NCBI GenBank assembly: GCA_900314375.1
Contig: OMVC01000150.1
Coordinates: forward strand, 1-30,187
Direction: 5' to 3'
Length of the DNA: 30,187 bases
Origin: an uncultured bacterium
Lineage (GTDB): Bacteria; Cyanobacteriota; Vampirovibrionia; Gastranaerophilales; Gastranaerophilaceae
The position numbers and the translations under genes were made by a program. Below, piece by piece: positions 7,438 to 14,431 of the stretch (the stretch's first letter is position 1; the number at the start of each line of letters is the position of its first letter). A model generated the notes under the pieces. That model worked only from the letters and a program-made list of their open reading frames with translations, was not told the origin of the DNA and ran no database searches.

Positions 7438-7446
7438 TGATAAAAT
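7438..7446 (+). promoter_or_regulatory. Extended -10 promoter
   Basis: TGaTAAAAT (hexamer 7441-7446) lies 26 nt before the ATG of the 655-residue gene. The expected start near 7453 leaves a ~19-nt leader with the Shine-Dalgarno GGGAG (7461-7465). This is a leadered contrast to the leaderless genes nearby. Confidence 0.6.
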
Positions 7447-7471
7447 AAGACTAGAATGACGGGAGCTTTAG

Positions 7472-9439
7472 ATGGAATTAATCGAAATAAGAAATAATTT
7501 AATTAAATTGGCATTTAATGAAGATGAAAAACCTGTATTAGGGCAATTTACCGCATTGGCAACAGAAGAAAAATCTTATGTTGCACAATTTGTAAATATT
7601 AAATGTGATGAATTTGAAAATCAAGCAGTAGCAAGATTAATATTCACATACACAAATGACGGCATCGTTGATGAATATGACGGTTCTATACCGAGCAGAA
7701 CCGCAGAAATGACAAAACTTGAAGCAAACGAATTATTAGATTTATTACCGATAGAAACACCGGTACAAATAGGGAAATTAGCTCAACAACAACACATGCT
7801 AAAAGTTGACATCTCATTATTTGAACAAAATTTTACTGTATTTTCAGAACACGACTATGAAAAAACAACCGTTATTTCAAACTTTGCAAGACAACTTTTC
7901 AGATTAAAAGAAAAATGTATCATTATTGATACAACTTCTATTTTTGAAAACTATCCTATTATAAAATTAGGACAAGATTTTAAATTACCATTGACATCAG
8001 AAATGATAGATTTTATTTTTAACTATGAATTAAAAGATGTTGACCCGTCTACCAAAGCAGTCATTCAAGATATTTTTTATGCAATACAACAATATATAAA
8101 TACATTAGAAGATAAGTTTCTTTCGATAGATTCATTTATTGATGTTGTTGCAGCCCAATATAAAGAGACCCAAATGCCGGAATTAGCATTACTAAAAAAT
8201 AAACTTCTTAAATATCAACAGGCAGGAATTTTTGCAGATACAAAAGAAGAATATATAATTTTGAAAGATAAACTAACAGAAAAAAACTGTATGGTAATAA
8301 ATTTAAGCGACATAAACGGAGAATTGCAAAAAGAAGTAATCCGATTTGTTCATAAAATATTAGAAACATTTGATAAGTATGTATATTTCTTTGTTCCGCT
8401 AAATGATGACAATTCTGACAAAAAACTTATTCGTCAATTAATAAACCATGAGCATGTATTCACAACTTTATTTGCAAGTCATACATACAAATATGCTCAA
8501 GAATTAAAAGAGCACGCACAAAACATTTTGCTGTTCGCACCATTGACTATGCAACATGATTTTGCAGCATATAATACATTTTTATCAAAACTAAATTTGA
8601 ATGAAGCGATAATGTACGGAAAACTTACCCAAGGTATACCATTTATTGTTGATATTGAAGAATTAGATTTAGATTTAACAAAAGATGATGTGTTCGGAGA
8701 TAAAACAACTTTTGTCCCTGCAATTGAAGAAGCTCCGCAAGAGGATGACTTTTTAGCTGTAGAAGAAGAAATCACAATTCAACCTGCGCAAGAAACTATT
8801 GAAACTCCGGCAATTGAATCGGAATCTTTAACAGCATCCGAAGAAGAACAAACAGCAGAGCCGGAAGTCCAAGTTTCTGATGTAGAGCAAAATGATGCTG
8901 AAACCTTAGAGATTGAAACCAATATTGAAGACGCTGCAGATGAAGTATACGAAAACGTTTCTGACGAACCGGAACAGGATACTAATATAGTTCAACCAGT
9001 TGAAAACATAATGCAAGACGATTCGCAAACTATAGAAGCAGAAACTATTGAAGACATAGATGCTTCTGATTTCTTTAGCCAAGAAGATGAGGAACCGGCG
9101 ACATCTGATACGTTAACAGAAGATGATTTAGATTTTATAGACGCAAATCAATTCCCGGAAGAAGATGATGACGATATTGCAACGTTAGATGAATTTGAAG
9201 CATCAGATTCTGCAGAACAGCCTGTTCCTGTTTATACTCCGGAAGACGAAGGTGAAGTGCTTGATGATACCGCTGATATAGGATTCAAACAAGGCGATAA
9301 TGTTACTCACCCGAGATATGGTAACGGAGTAGTGGAAAAAGTAATCAAATACGGTAATAAAATATTATGCTCTATATCTTTTGATAATGTTGGCAGACGT
9401 TTATTAGATCCTGCAATATCAGAAATACAAAAGATATAA
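7472..9439 (+). CDS. HerA-like pseudo-ATPase with C-terminal PcrA-type Tudor domain
   Basis: 655 residues, no known name. Residues 1-110 look like a beta-barrel prefix. Residues 115-400 follow the order of HerA/DUF87 ATPases: a strand and loop at the Walker A position, VFSEHDYEKTT (123-133); CIIIDTTSIFENY (149-161) where HerA has its IDPHGEY-type strand; a strand KYVYFFVPLNDDN (302-314) where Walker B should be; FTTLFASHTY (330-339) at the ATQRPS position; and LNLNEAIMYG then GIPFIVDIEEL (374-398) like the LGxGEAxVxGE-PVLVKI close. The P-loop glycines and the Walker B acid are missing, so ATP hydrolysis is unlikely. About 200 very acidic residues follow, then a ~54-residue domain (602-655) with GDNVTHPRYGNGVV and FDNVGRRLLDPA, closely resembling the RNA-polymerase-binding Tudor domain at the end of PcrA/UvrD. 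Homology is inferred by eye; function unknown. Confidence 0.55.
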   Translation: MELIEIRNNLIKLAFNEDEKPVLGQFTALATEEKSYVAQFVNIKCDEFENQAVARLIFTYTNDGIVDEYDGSIPSRTAEMTKLEANELLDLLPIETPVQIGKLAQQQHMLKVDISLFEQNFTVFSEHDYEKTTVISNFARQLFRLKEKCIIIDTTSIFENYPIIKLGQDFKLPLTSEMIDFIFNYELKDVDPSTKAVIQDIFYAIQQYINTLEDKFLSIDSFIDVVAAQYKETQMPELALLKNKLLKYQQAGIFADTKEEYIILKDKLTEKNCMVINLSDINGELQKEVIRFVHKILETFDKYVYFFVPLNDDNSDKKLIRQLINHEHVFTTLFASHTYKYAQELKEHAQNILLFAPLTMQHDFAAYNTFLSKLNLNEAIMYGKLTQGIPFIVDIEELDLDLTKDDVFGDKTTFVPAIEEAPQEDDFLAVEEEITIQPAQETIETPAIESESLTASEEEQTAEPEVQVSDVEQNDAETLEIETNIEDAADEVYENVSDEPEQDTNIVQPVENIMQDDSQTIEAETIEDIDASDFFSQEDEEPATSDTLTEDDLDFIDANQFPEEDDDDIATLDEFEASDSAEQPVPVYTPEDEGEVLDDTADIGFKQGDNVTHPRYGNGVVEKVIKYGNKILCSISFDNVGRRLLDPAISEIQKI

Positions 9440-9485
9440 TTTTATTTAGTTTGATTTTTTTATTTGTTAGTGTAAATATACTTTT

Positions 9486-10652
9486 ATGATTTATAATAAA
9501 GACGAACGAAAGCCTCAAATATGGTTTTGCGGCGGCCATTGTATAAACGACATTTACACCGGTTTTTTAAATCCTATTATGCCATTTATAGCAGAACAGG
9601 TTAAAATATCCATGCCGGTTGCTACAATAATATTGAGCTTTTCGCATATATTTTCCTCTTTATTACAGCCGGTATTCGGCTATTTTGCAGATAATATAAG
9701 AAAACGTGCACTAATCTTTTGGGGGCTGATATGCACGTCAATATTTATATCTTTTGCTCCAAGCACAACAAATATTGTAGTGATGATTTTATTTATTATG
9801 CTTGGCAGTCTTGGTTCAAGCCTGTTTCATCCGCAATCTTTAGGACTTATTTCAAAATTTTCGACATCTGACACCGTAAGAAATATGGGAATATTTATAG
9901 CATGCGGCACTTTAGGATATTCCATGGGACCGTTATTTTCATCTGCAATAGCGCAATATTGCGGATTGGATAAGATGCCATATCTTGCTTTGCTTGGAGT
10001 TTTCTGGGCTTTTTTAATGTTTCTTTTTGTGCCAAAATTTTCCAATACAAAAATTGCCACTCCGACATTCAAATTTTCCCAAGCACTAAAAGATATACTC
10101 TCTAATAAAAAATTGAATATATTAAATATAATCGCAATGTTAAAATCATTAATAACAACATCCTGTTCGATTTTACTGCCATTTTTGTGGAAATCGTTAG
10201 GATATACGAAATTCCAAATAGGTTTGGCTTTATTTTCATTCATTGCTCTTGGAGCTGTCGCATCTGTACTGAGTCCAAAACTTGAGCACAAAATCGGTAC
10301 GGCTAATGTATTTTATTTTTCAATGATAACAACATTTCCTTTAATGCTTTTATTTATGCTAACTTATAAAAGCATGCCTGTACTTTCATTTATAATATTT
10401 GGAATAACCGGTTTTGTAACAATGTTTGCGACTCCAATTACAATGAGTTTTGCCCAAAATGTTTTACCCCAATATAAAAGCATCATTGGCGGATTTATAA
10501 ACGGATTTTCTTGGGGTATAGTAGCAATTCTAATGTCAATAATCGGCTACATCGCACATGCAACAAGCATCGTACCCGTACTTGTATTTATATCTGCAAT
10601 TCCTGCTTGCTGCTCTTTACTTGTAAAATATTTATTTAAACAAATCAAATAA
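9486..10652 (+). CDS. MFS transporter, fosmidomycin-resistance (Fsr)-like
   Basis: 388 residues with about 12 hydrophobic segments. The segment LGSSLFHPQSLGL (about 112-124) and the preceding SLLQPVFGYFADNIRKR loop (about 59-75) match the Fsr branch of the major facilitator superfamily, in which FHP after the fourth helix and a PxxGxxxD-R loop between helices 2 and 3 are typical. Such proteins export small molecules; fosmidomycin is the historical substrate for one member, and the real substrate here is unknown. The ATG has no Shine-Dalgarno: the preceding 15 nt are A/T only apart from one G. AAATAT/TATACT elements lie 3-7 nt upstream with TTGATT at 9451-9456, so this may be another leaderless gene. 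No terminator is clear downstream. Confidence 0.8.
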   Translation: MIYNKDERKPQIWFCGGHCINDIYTGFLNPIMPFIAEQVKISMPVATIILSFSHIFSSLLQPVFGYFADNIRKRALIFWGLICTSIFISFAPSTTNIVVMILFIMLGSLGSSLFHPQSLGLISKFSTSDTVRNMGIFIACGTLGYSMGPLFSSAIAQYCGLDKMPYLALLGVFWAFLMFLFVPKFSNTKIATPTFKFSQALKDILSNKKLNILNIIAMLKSLITTSCSILLPFLWKSLGYTKFQIGLALFSFIALGAVASVLSPKLEHKIGTANVFYFSMITTFPLMLLFMLTYKSMPVLSFIIFGITGFVTMFATPITMSFAQNVLPQYKSIIGGFINGFSWGIVAILMSIIGYIAHATSIVPVLVFISAIPACCSLLVKYLFKQIK

Positions 10653-10710
10653 ATATAACTAATAATAGCGCACCCCATACTGTTGCGACTTTATTCCAAT
10701 AAAAAAGTAT

Positions 10711-10929
10711 CTATCCCATTACATCAAATTTTTGAACATTATTAGATTTGTGACTACTTAATAATGAAGATAACAGGGTTAAAAATCCACTTTTTCTGTT
10801 TGATACTGATTCAACACGAAAAGTTCCAAAACCTTGCTTTGTTTGAATTCTTGATGGTGAATTTGAATATTCACTCTCTTTCAGAGAAACCTTCTTATTA
10901 TTTAAATAACCGATAGCGGAAACTAGCAT
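10711..10929 (-). CDS. Small unplaced protein
   Basis: 72 residues, basic and serine-rich, with no membrane segment and no family I recognise. It begins MLVSAIGYLNNKK, and the middle (about 50-62) holds a short hydrophobic stretch followed by HKSNN. Support for a real gene is its own well-spaced promoter on the minus strand (TTGATT, 17 nt, TACTAT) and lack of any competing gene. The ribosome-binding site is weak (GGGGT about 9 nt before the ATG). It is divergent from the 207-residue gene at 11095, which also has its own promoter, and convergent with the transporter gene upstream. It may be a lineage-specific small protein. Confidence 0.5.
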   Translation of the reverse strand: MLVSAIGYLNNKKVSLKESEYSNSPSRIQTKQGFGTFRVESVSNRKSGFLTLLSSLLSSHKSNNVQKFDVMG

Positions 10930-10958
10930 CCGATTACCCCAAACTACTCTACAGAAAA

Positions 10959-10987
10959 ATAGTACTACAAAATTTTTGTTAAATCAA
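10959..10987 (-). promoter_or_regulatory. Promoter for the small minus-strand gene
   Basis: On the minus strand TTGATT (982-987 of the 10-kb block, i.e. 10982-10987) and TACTAT (10959-10964) are separated by exactly 17 nt. Transcription would start near 10952, about 23 nt before the ATG. Confidence 0.6.
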
Positions 10988-11006
10988 TATATTTATTATA
11001 AAATTT

Positions 11007-11035
11007 TTGCTTAAAATTACTTTATATTCTACAAT
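11007..11035 (+). promoter_or_regulatory. Promoter for the 207-residue gene
   Basis: TTGCTT (11007-11012) and TACAAT (11030-11035) are 17 nt apart on the plus strand. Start near 11042, giving a ~53-nt leader. The divergent promoter for the small gene begins only 20 bp away, so the two could share an operator. Confidence 0.55.
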
Positions 11036-11094
11036 AAATATAGCAAATATATTTTTTAGCGGGGTTAATAATAACAAGAAAACAGGAGGTAAAA

Positions 11095-11718
11095 ATGTAC
11101 TCATCCTTAAATTTGCAAAAACCAATCACGCGCACGCAAAGAATTATAGAAGAAAAATGCGGCAGAATAAGACCAGGTGATGAAGTTCCCATGTATCCCA
11201 ATATAATGGACAGATTTCCACAAACAAGACGTCACCTCCCCCAAAATAGCATTATGACCGTCGGTACTCCGTTATCAAAATCTAATGTGAAAATTTTGGA
11301 AAAAATATTAGGAGACAATAAGATATACTCCAGTCCTTTTGTCAGGACAAATATGACAGAAATTTTAAAAATAGCTTCGAACAAGAAAGGGGCTAAACTT
11401 CTTGAAGTAATATTAACGCCTGAAACTATTAATAAAATAGATACCCAAAGGCGATTAATCAAAAATAATCCAAGACCTTATGTTCATGACAAAGATATCA
11501 TTCAATATGCCAATACTCCGGCAGCATTAAATTCACTATTCAAAGACATTAATATTTTAAAAGCCGCTTATGTTTTAGAGCCAAAAGCTTTGGATTCCTT
11601 GTTTAGAATGGATATAACTTCAGAAGTCGGAAGTGACTATTTGCGCTATATAGGATCAATGAATCTTGAAGAACTAAATAGGATGAAAGACACATATAAA
11701 GGTATTGTTCAAGTATAA
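11095..11718 (+). CDS. Unplaced soluble protein
   Basis: 207 residues, basic, predicted mostly alpha-helical, no signal peptide or membrane helix. I do not recognise a family. The N-terminal 60 residues are rich in Arg, Pro and Gln and look disordered; the rest has regularly spaced helices (for example about 64-75, 85-100, 143-157, 158-172) that might be a small helical-repeat bundle. The translation signal is the best in the window, AGGAGGT with a 5-nt spacer, which suggests efficient expression. It is followed by an intrinsic terminator at 11741. Its divergent neighbour is the small gene at 10711. Confidence 0.75.
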   Translation: MYSSLNLQKPITRTQRIIEEKCGRIRPGDEVPMYPNIMDRFPQTRRHLPQNSIMTVGTPLSKSNVKILEKILGDNKIYSSPFVRTNMTEILKIASNKKGAKLLEVILTPETINKIDTQRRLIKNNPRPYVHDKDIIQYANTPAALNSLFKDINILKAAYVLEPKALDSLFRMDITSEVGSDYLRYIGSMNLEELNRMKDTYKGIVQV

Positions 11719-11740
11719 CTTAATATAATATAAACAAATA

Positions 11741-11778
11741 AAAAAATCTGCTATAATATATTTATTAGCAGATTTTTT
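11741..11778 (+). terminator. Intrinsic terminator overlapping the next promoter
   Basis: A perfect 12-bp stem (11741-11752 with 11767-11778) with an A-run on the left and T6 on the right. The left arm and loop contain TGcTATAAT (11749-11757), a perfect extended -10 that would start the next mRNA near 11764, inside the same hairpin. The terminator and promoter therefore share DNA. Confidence 0.8.
11749..11757 (+). promoter_or_regulatory. Extended -10 promoter for the secreted-paralogue operon
   Basis: TGcTATAAT, predicted start near 11764 and a ~31-nt leader containing GAGGA (11781-11785) 9 nt before ATG 11795. No -35 is seen. It drives the operon 11795-14002. Confidence 0.6.
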
Positions 11779-11794
11779 ATGAGGAATTTTGAAT

Positions 11795-12730
11795 ATGAAA
11801 AGAATATTAGCTTTATTATTAGCGATAAGTATTATTGCTGTAGCGCCTGCTTATGCAAAAAAACACCAAACAGAAGAAATTATAACAACTATGACGCAAT
11901 TACAAAAACGTCAATTTCAAACAAGAACTTATAAATCGACAGATAAAGTTATTGTGATGAAAGGTATTTTAAATACATTGCAAGACGAAGGATATATCGT
12001 TTACAATGTTAATTCGCTATTGGGATTTATTTATGGAGTGAAGGATTTTGACACAACTGATCCTAATATTGATATTTCAAAAGAATTCGGTTTAACAAAA
12101 TCCCGTTTGAATTATAACGGTGTAACAGTTGCGACATTAGAAGTTACCGTCAATGTAACGGATTATGGAGAAGATTTAAAAGTCAGAACTAATTTTAAAC
12201 GCAAATTATTAAACCAATACGGTAACGCACAATTTATAGATGATATTGATGAAGAAGAATTCTATACCGAATTTTATGAAAAAGCTGATAAAGCAATACA
12301 ACTTCAAAAACAAACAAAATCAAAAATTCGACCGATAAGACGTGAAATTATACCGCTTCCGACTCCTGTAAAACCACGTTTGGAAGTGAAAAATGAGACT
12401 CCGATTGTTCTTCCGCAGGAAATAAAACAGGAAACAAGCAATAAGCTAAAACCTGTGGTTGATGAATCAACCATCAAAAAACCTGAACCGAAAGAAATAA
12501 AAGCGGAAGAAAAAGCTCCTGCAATTACAAAAGAAGATGTAAAAAAAGTCATAGAACAACCGGCAGAACAGGAAGAACTTTCGGGAAAAGAACTCGCCAA
12601 ACAAGAAGCTCGCGAAGAAAAAGAGCGCTTAAAACTTGAAAAAGAGCAGGCTAAAATTGAAGCAAAACTTTTGAAAAAACAAGAAAGAGAAGCTAAAAAA
12701 GCCGCCAAAGAATTAATGAAAGAAGATTAA
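11795..12730 (+). CDS. Secreted protein, paralogue A, with charged C-terminal tail
   Basis: 311 residues. A signal peptide ends at about residue 21 (LALLLAISIIAVAPAYA then KK). A ~150-residue folded domain follows, with RTYKSTDKVIVMKG, NTLQDEGYIV and LLGFIYGVKDF, then a long low-complexity tail (about 175-311) that is Pro/Glu/Lys-rich and ends in a highly charged Lys/Glu/Ala helix, probably coiled coil. I start at ATG 11795, not the in-frame TTG at 11789, because GAGGA is well spaced for the ATG and the signal peptide then begins MKRIL. The domain is clearly paralogous to the next gene: both have the QxR/S-Y...TLQD...LGxI pattern. Its stop overlaps the next start in TAATG. No characterised family is recognised; an envelope role is inferred. 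Confidence 0.8.
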   Translation: MKRILALLLAISIIAVAPAYAKKHQTEEIITTMTQLQKRQFQTRTYKSTDKVIVMKGILNTLQDEGYIVYNVNSLLGFIYGVKDFDTTDPNIDISKEFGLTKSRLNYNGVTVATLEVTVNVTDYGEDLKVRTNFKRKLLNQYGNAQFIDDIDEEEFYTEFYEKADKAIQLQKQTKSKIRPIRREIIPLPTPVKPRLEVKNETPIVLPQEIKQETSNKLKPVVDESTIKKPEPKEIKAEEKAPAITKEDVKKVIEQPAEQEELSGKELAKQEAREEKERLKLEKEQAKIEAKLLKKQEREAKKAAKELMKED

Positions 12731-13323
12731 TGAAAAAAATTTATGCAACAATAATATCATTTTTAGTTATATTATCATCGTGTAATTGCGCAATGGCAGT
12801 AAGGATGAAAAAAGCTACTGCTGAAAATATATTGCAAATGCAATCTTATAGCTATGACACAAATAATGTCGAATTAGTCACAAAATCTGTTGTAGCAACA
12901 TTACAAGACAGTGATTTTATAATTGAAGATATGGATATGTCGCTTGGCTATATAAGAGCAAGAAAGACATTCAAAGCTCGTTATACAAATAAAAAACGCG
13001 TTCTGGGCTGGTCTGCTGTCTTGGTAGCTGCAGGGGCTTATACGGCATTTTCTTATGGTGCTGCGGCATATTCGATGTATAGCCCTTCACGTCGAGTAAT
13101 GGCAGAAATGAAAGATAAAACAATTGTTGTAGATGCAAATGTTTTTATTGACAGAATTGATAAAAACAAAGTTCAGGTAAGATTTTTACCGGTTGAGAAA
13201 ATATTACAAAACGCAGACGGTTTTTCTTTCGTCACTTCGGCACCTGTCAGAGTTATAAGAATATATGATTCAAAAGTTTATAATGAATTTTTCTCTCAAG
13301 TCGAACAGAATATGAGGTTATAA
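12730..13323 (+). CDS. Putative lipoprotein, paralogue B
   Basis: 197 residues. The N-terminus has a signal sequence with a lipobox-like LSSC (15-18), so Cys18 may be lipidated; signal peptidase I cleavage after AMA is the alternative. The domain repeats that of the preceding gene: QMQSYSYDTNNVELVTKS, ATLQDSDFII (56-65), SLGYIRARK (71-79), and a C-terminal YNEFFSQVEQNM. Unlike paralogue A it has a hydrophobic Gly/Ala/Tyr segment (about 91-115) in the middle, and no charged tail. The ATG overlaps the previous stop (TAATG), so the two are translationally coupled and probably made in a fixed ratio. Function unknown; the pair looks like an envelope system. Confidence 0.78.
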   Translation: MKKIYATIISFLVILSSCNCAMAVRMKKATAENILQMQSYSYDTNNVELVTKSVVATLQDSDFIIEDMDMSLGYIRARKTFKARYTNKKRVLGWSAVLVAAGAYTAFSYGAAAYSMYSPSRRVMAEMKDKTIVVDANVFIDRIDKNKVQVRFLPVEKILQNADGFSFVTSAPVRVIRIYDSKVYNEFFSQVEQNMRL

Positions 13324-13327
13324 CAAA

Positions 13328-14002
13328 ATGCAATACATTGCAATAAAAGAAGAAACTGACGCCAACGGCGAAACACATTTTATTATAAACGCAATACCGT
13401 TAAAAAATAAAAATAAAACCGTTGTGCAAAAAATTCCTCATCCGACAGGGTCTGATACCTTAAGTTTTAAAACACTTGAAGAAGCCCAAAAAGCAATTGA
13501 AAGAGCCGGTTTTGCTCCAATAAATCCTGACGGGAAAAAGATTGTCTTAAAACAACAAAAATTAAACGCTAATGATGATAAAGACTATGAAAAACAGATT
13601 TTAAATTTAGTACACAATAAAATAAATTCTTCCAATCCAAATATTTGCCAAGCCGCAATATCCGTATTATCAGAATTCCCGACAGAAGAAAATTTTAATA
13701 TTTTATTTGATAAACTTGGCGAAGAAAATGACCAGATAAGAAAGAATGCGATATCCGCTATTTGTAAATACGGGAATTTATTATCGGATAAAATTATTGA
13801 AGCCTTGTCAAATGAAAATTGGGTAACAAGAAATTCTGCAATTAATTGCATAAAAGTATTATCAGAAGACAAAAATATTGATACCGAACAATACATAAAA
13901 CCTTTAATAAAAACCTGCAATGATACAAACGCAATAGTACAATCTAACGCACTCACAGTATTGGGAATTGTATGGCAAAACTACAAAAAGTACAATAAAT
14001 AA
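13328..14002 (+). CDS. HEAT-repeat protein
   Basis: 224 residues, no signal peptide. Residues 1-85 form a small alpha/beta domain with alternating charged and hydrophobic stretches. Residues 92-220 contain about four helical-hairpin repeats, recognisable from NPNICQAAISVLSEF, NDQIRKNAISAICKYG, NWVTRNSAINCIKVL and NAIVQSNALTVLGIV, each with the Ala/Ile spacing of HEAT/PBS-lyase repeats. Such folds are protein-interaction scaffolds. The gene starts 4 nt after the secreted paralogue B and has no good Shine-Dalgarno (GAGG lies about 11 nt upstream), so translation is probably coupled. It is the last gene of this operon. Confidence 0.75.
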   Translation: MQYIAIKEETDANGETHFIINAIPLKNKNKTVVQKIPHPTGSDTLSFKTLEEAQKAIERAGFAPINPDGKKIVLKQQKLNANDDKDYEKQILNLVHNKINSSNPNICQAAISVLSEFPTEENFNILFDKLGEENDQIRKNAISAICKYGNLLSDKIIEALSNENWVTRNSAINCIKVLSEDKNIDTEQYIKPLIKTCNDTNAIVQSNALTVLGIVWQNYKKYNK

Positions 14003-14040
14003 AGGATATACAGTTTTATTATTTGCGTTATTATTGTAAT

Positions 14041-14367
14041 ATGGAATATTACGCAGCATTAGAAAATGAAGATAAAGAATTAAAAGCCGTAGGTTTGGAA
14101 TTGATGTTTCTTACGCCTGAAAAATGCACGTCTGAACACGGGATAACAGCAGTTGAATTATCTAAAAAAACAAATATTCCGCTTGAAACCGTAAAAAAGA
14201 AATTAAATATTTTAAAAGATAAAAAAATCGCAATAGTTAAAGGTATAAACCCGAAATATTGGACATTTGATCAGTATAATTTCCAAAGATTACCTGATGA
14301 TGATGATATTTTTCTACTTTTATGCAGTTTTGATGATGTAGATTTTGATAAATTTTTCACTTATTAA
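14041..14367 (+). CDS. Small winged-helix (MarR/ArsR-like fold) protein
   Basis: 108 residues. The middle contains a helix-turn-helix: GITAVELSKKTNIPLETVKKKLNILK (about 40-65) is two helices with a recognition helix beginning at the PLETV segment, followed by a wing-like KDKKIAIVKG. This is the shape of a winged-helix DNA-binding domain of the ArsR/MarR/GntR kind, but I cannot assign a family. I prefer ATG 14041 to the upstream TTG at 14023. TATTAT at 14029-14034 lies 6 nt before the ATG and no Shine-Dalgarno is present, so the transcript may be leaderless. The acidic C-terminus (DDDD, DDVDFDKF) is unusual for a repressor. Confidence 0.65.
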   Translation: MEYYAALENEDKELKAVGLELMFLTPEKCTSEHGITAVELSKKTNIPLETVKKKLNILKDKKIAIVKGINPKYWTFDQYNFQRLPDDDDIFLLLCSFDDVDFDKFFTY

Positions 14368-14403
14368 TAAATGATAAAAATCGTATAAAATAAACGAATA
14401 GTA

Positions 14404-14412
14404 TGATAAGAT
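14404..14412 (+). promoter_or_regulatory. Extended -10 promoter for lysA-cdaA
   Basis: TGaTAAGAT (hexamer 14407-14412) would start transcription near 14419, leaving a ~13-nt leader that contains AAGGA (14420-14424) before ATG 14432. A second TATAAA at 14384-14389 is a weaker alternative. I see no lysine riboswitch, as the leader is too short. Confidence 0.45.
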
Positions 14413-14431
14413 AAAAAAAAAGGATTCCGCA

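Noticed and set aside
9827..10291. 154-codon minus-strand open frame
   Set aside because: Antisense to the transporter's membrane segments, no start signal, no recognisable protein.
12304..12708. 134-codon minus-strand open frame, Ser/Phe-rich
   Set aside because: It is the antisense of the Lys/Glu/Ala-rich tail of the secreted paralogue; such repeats give long antisense frames by composition.
14368..14431. Lysine riboswitch before lysA
   Set aside because: The gap is only 64 nt and the predicted leader about 13 nt, far shorter than the ~170-nt aptamer.
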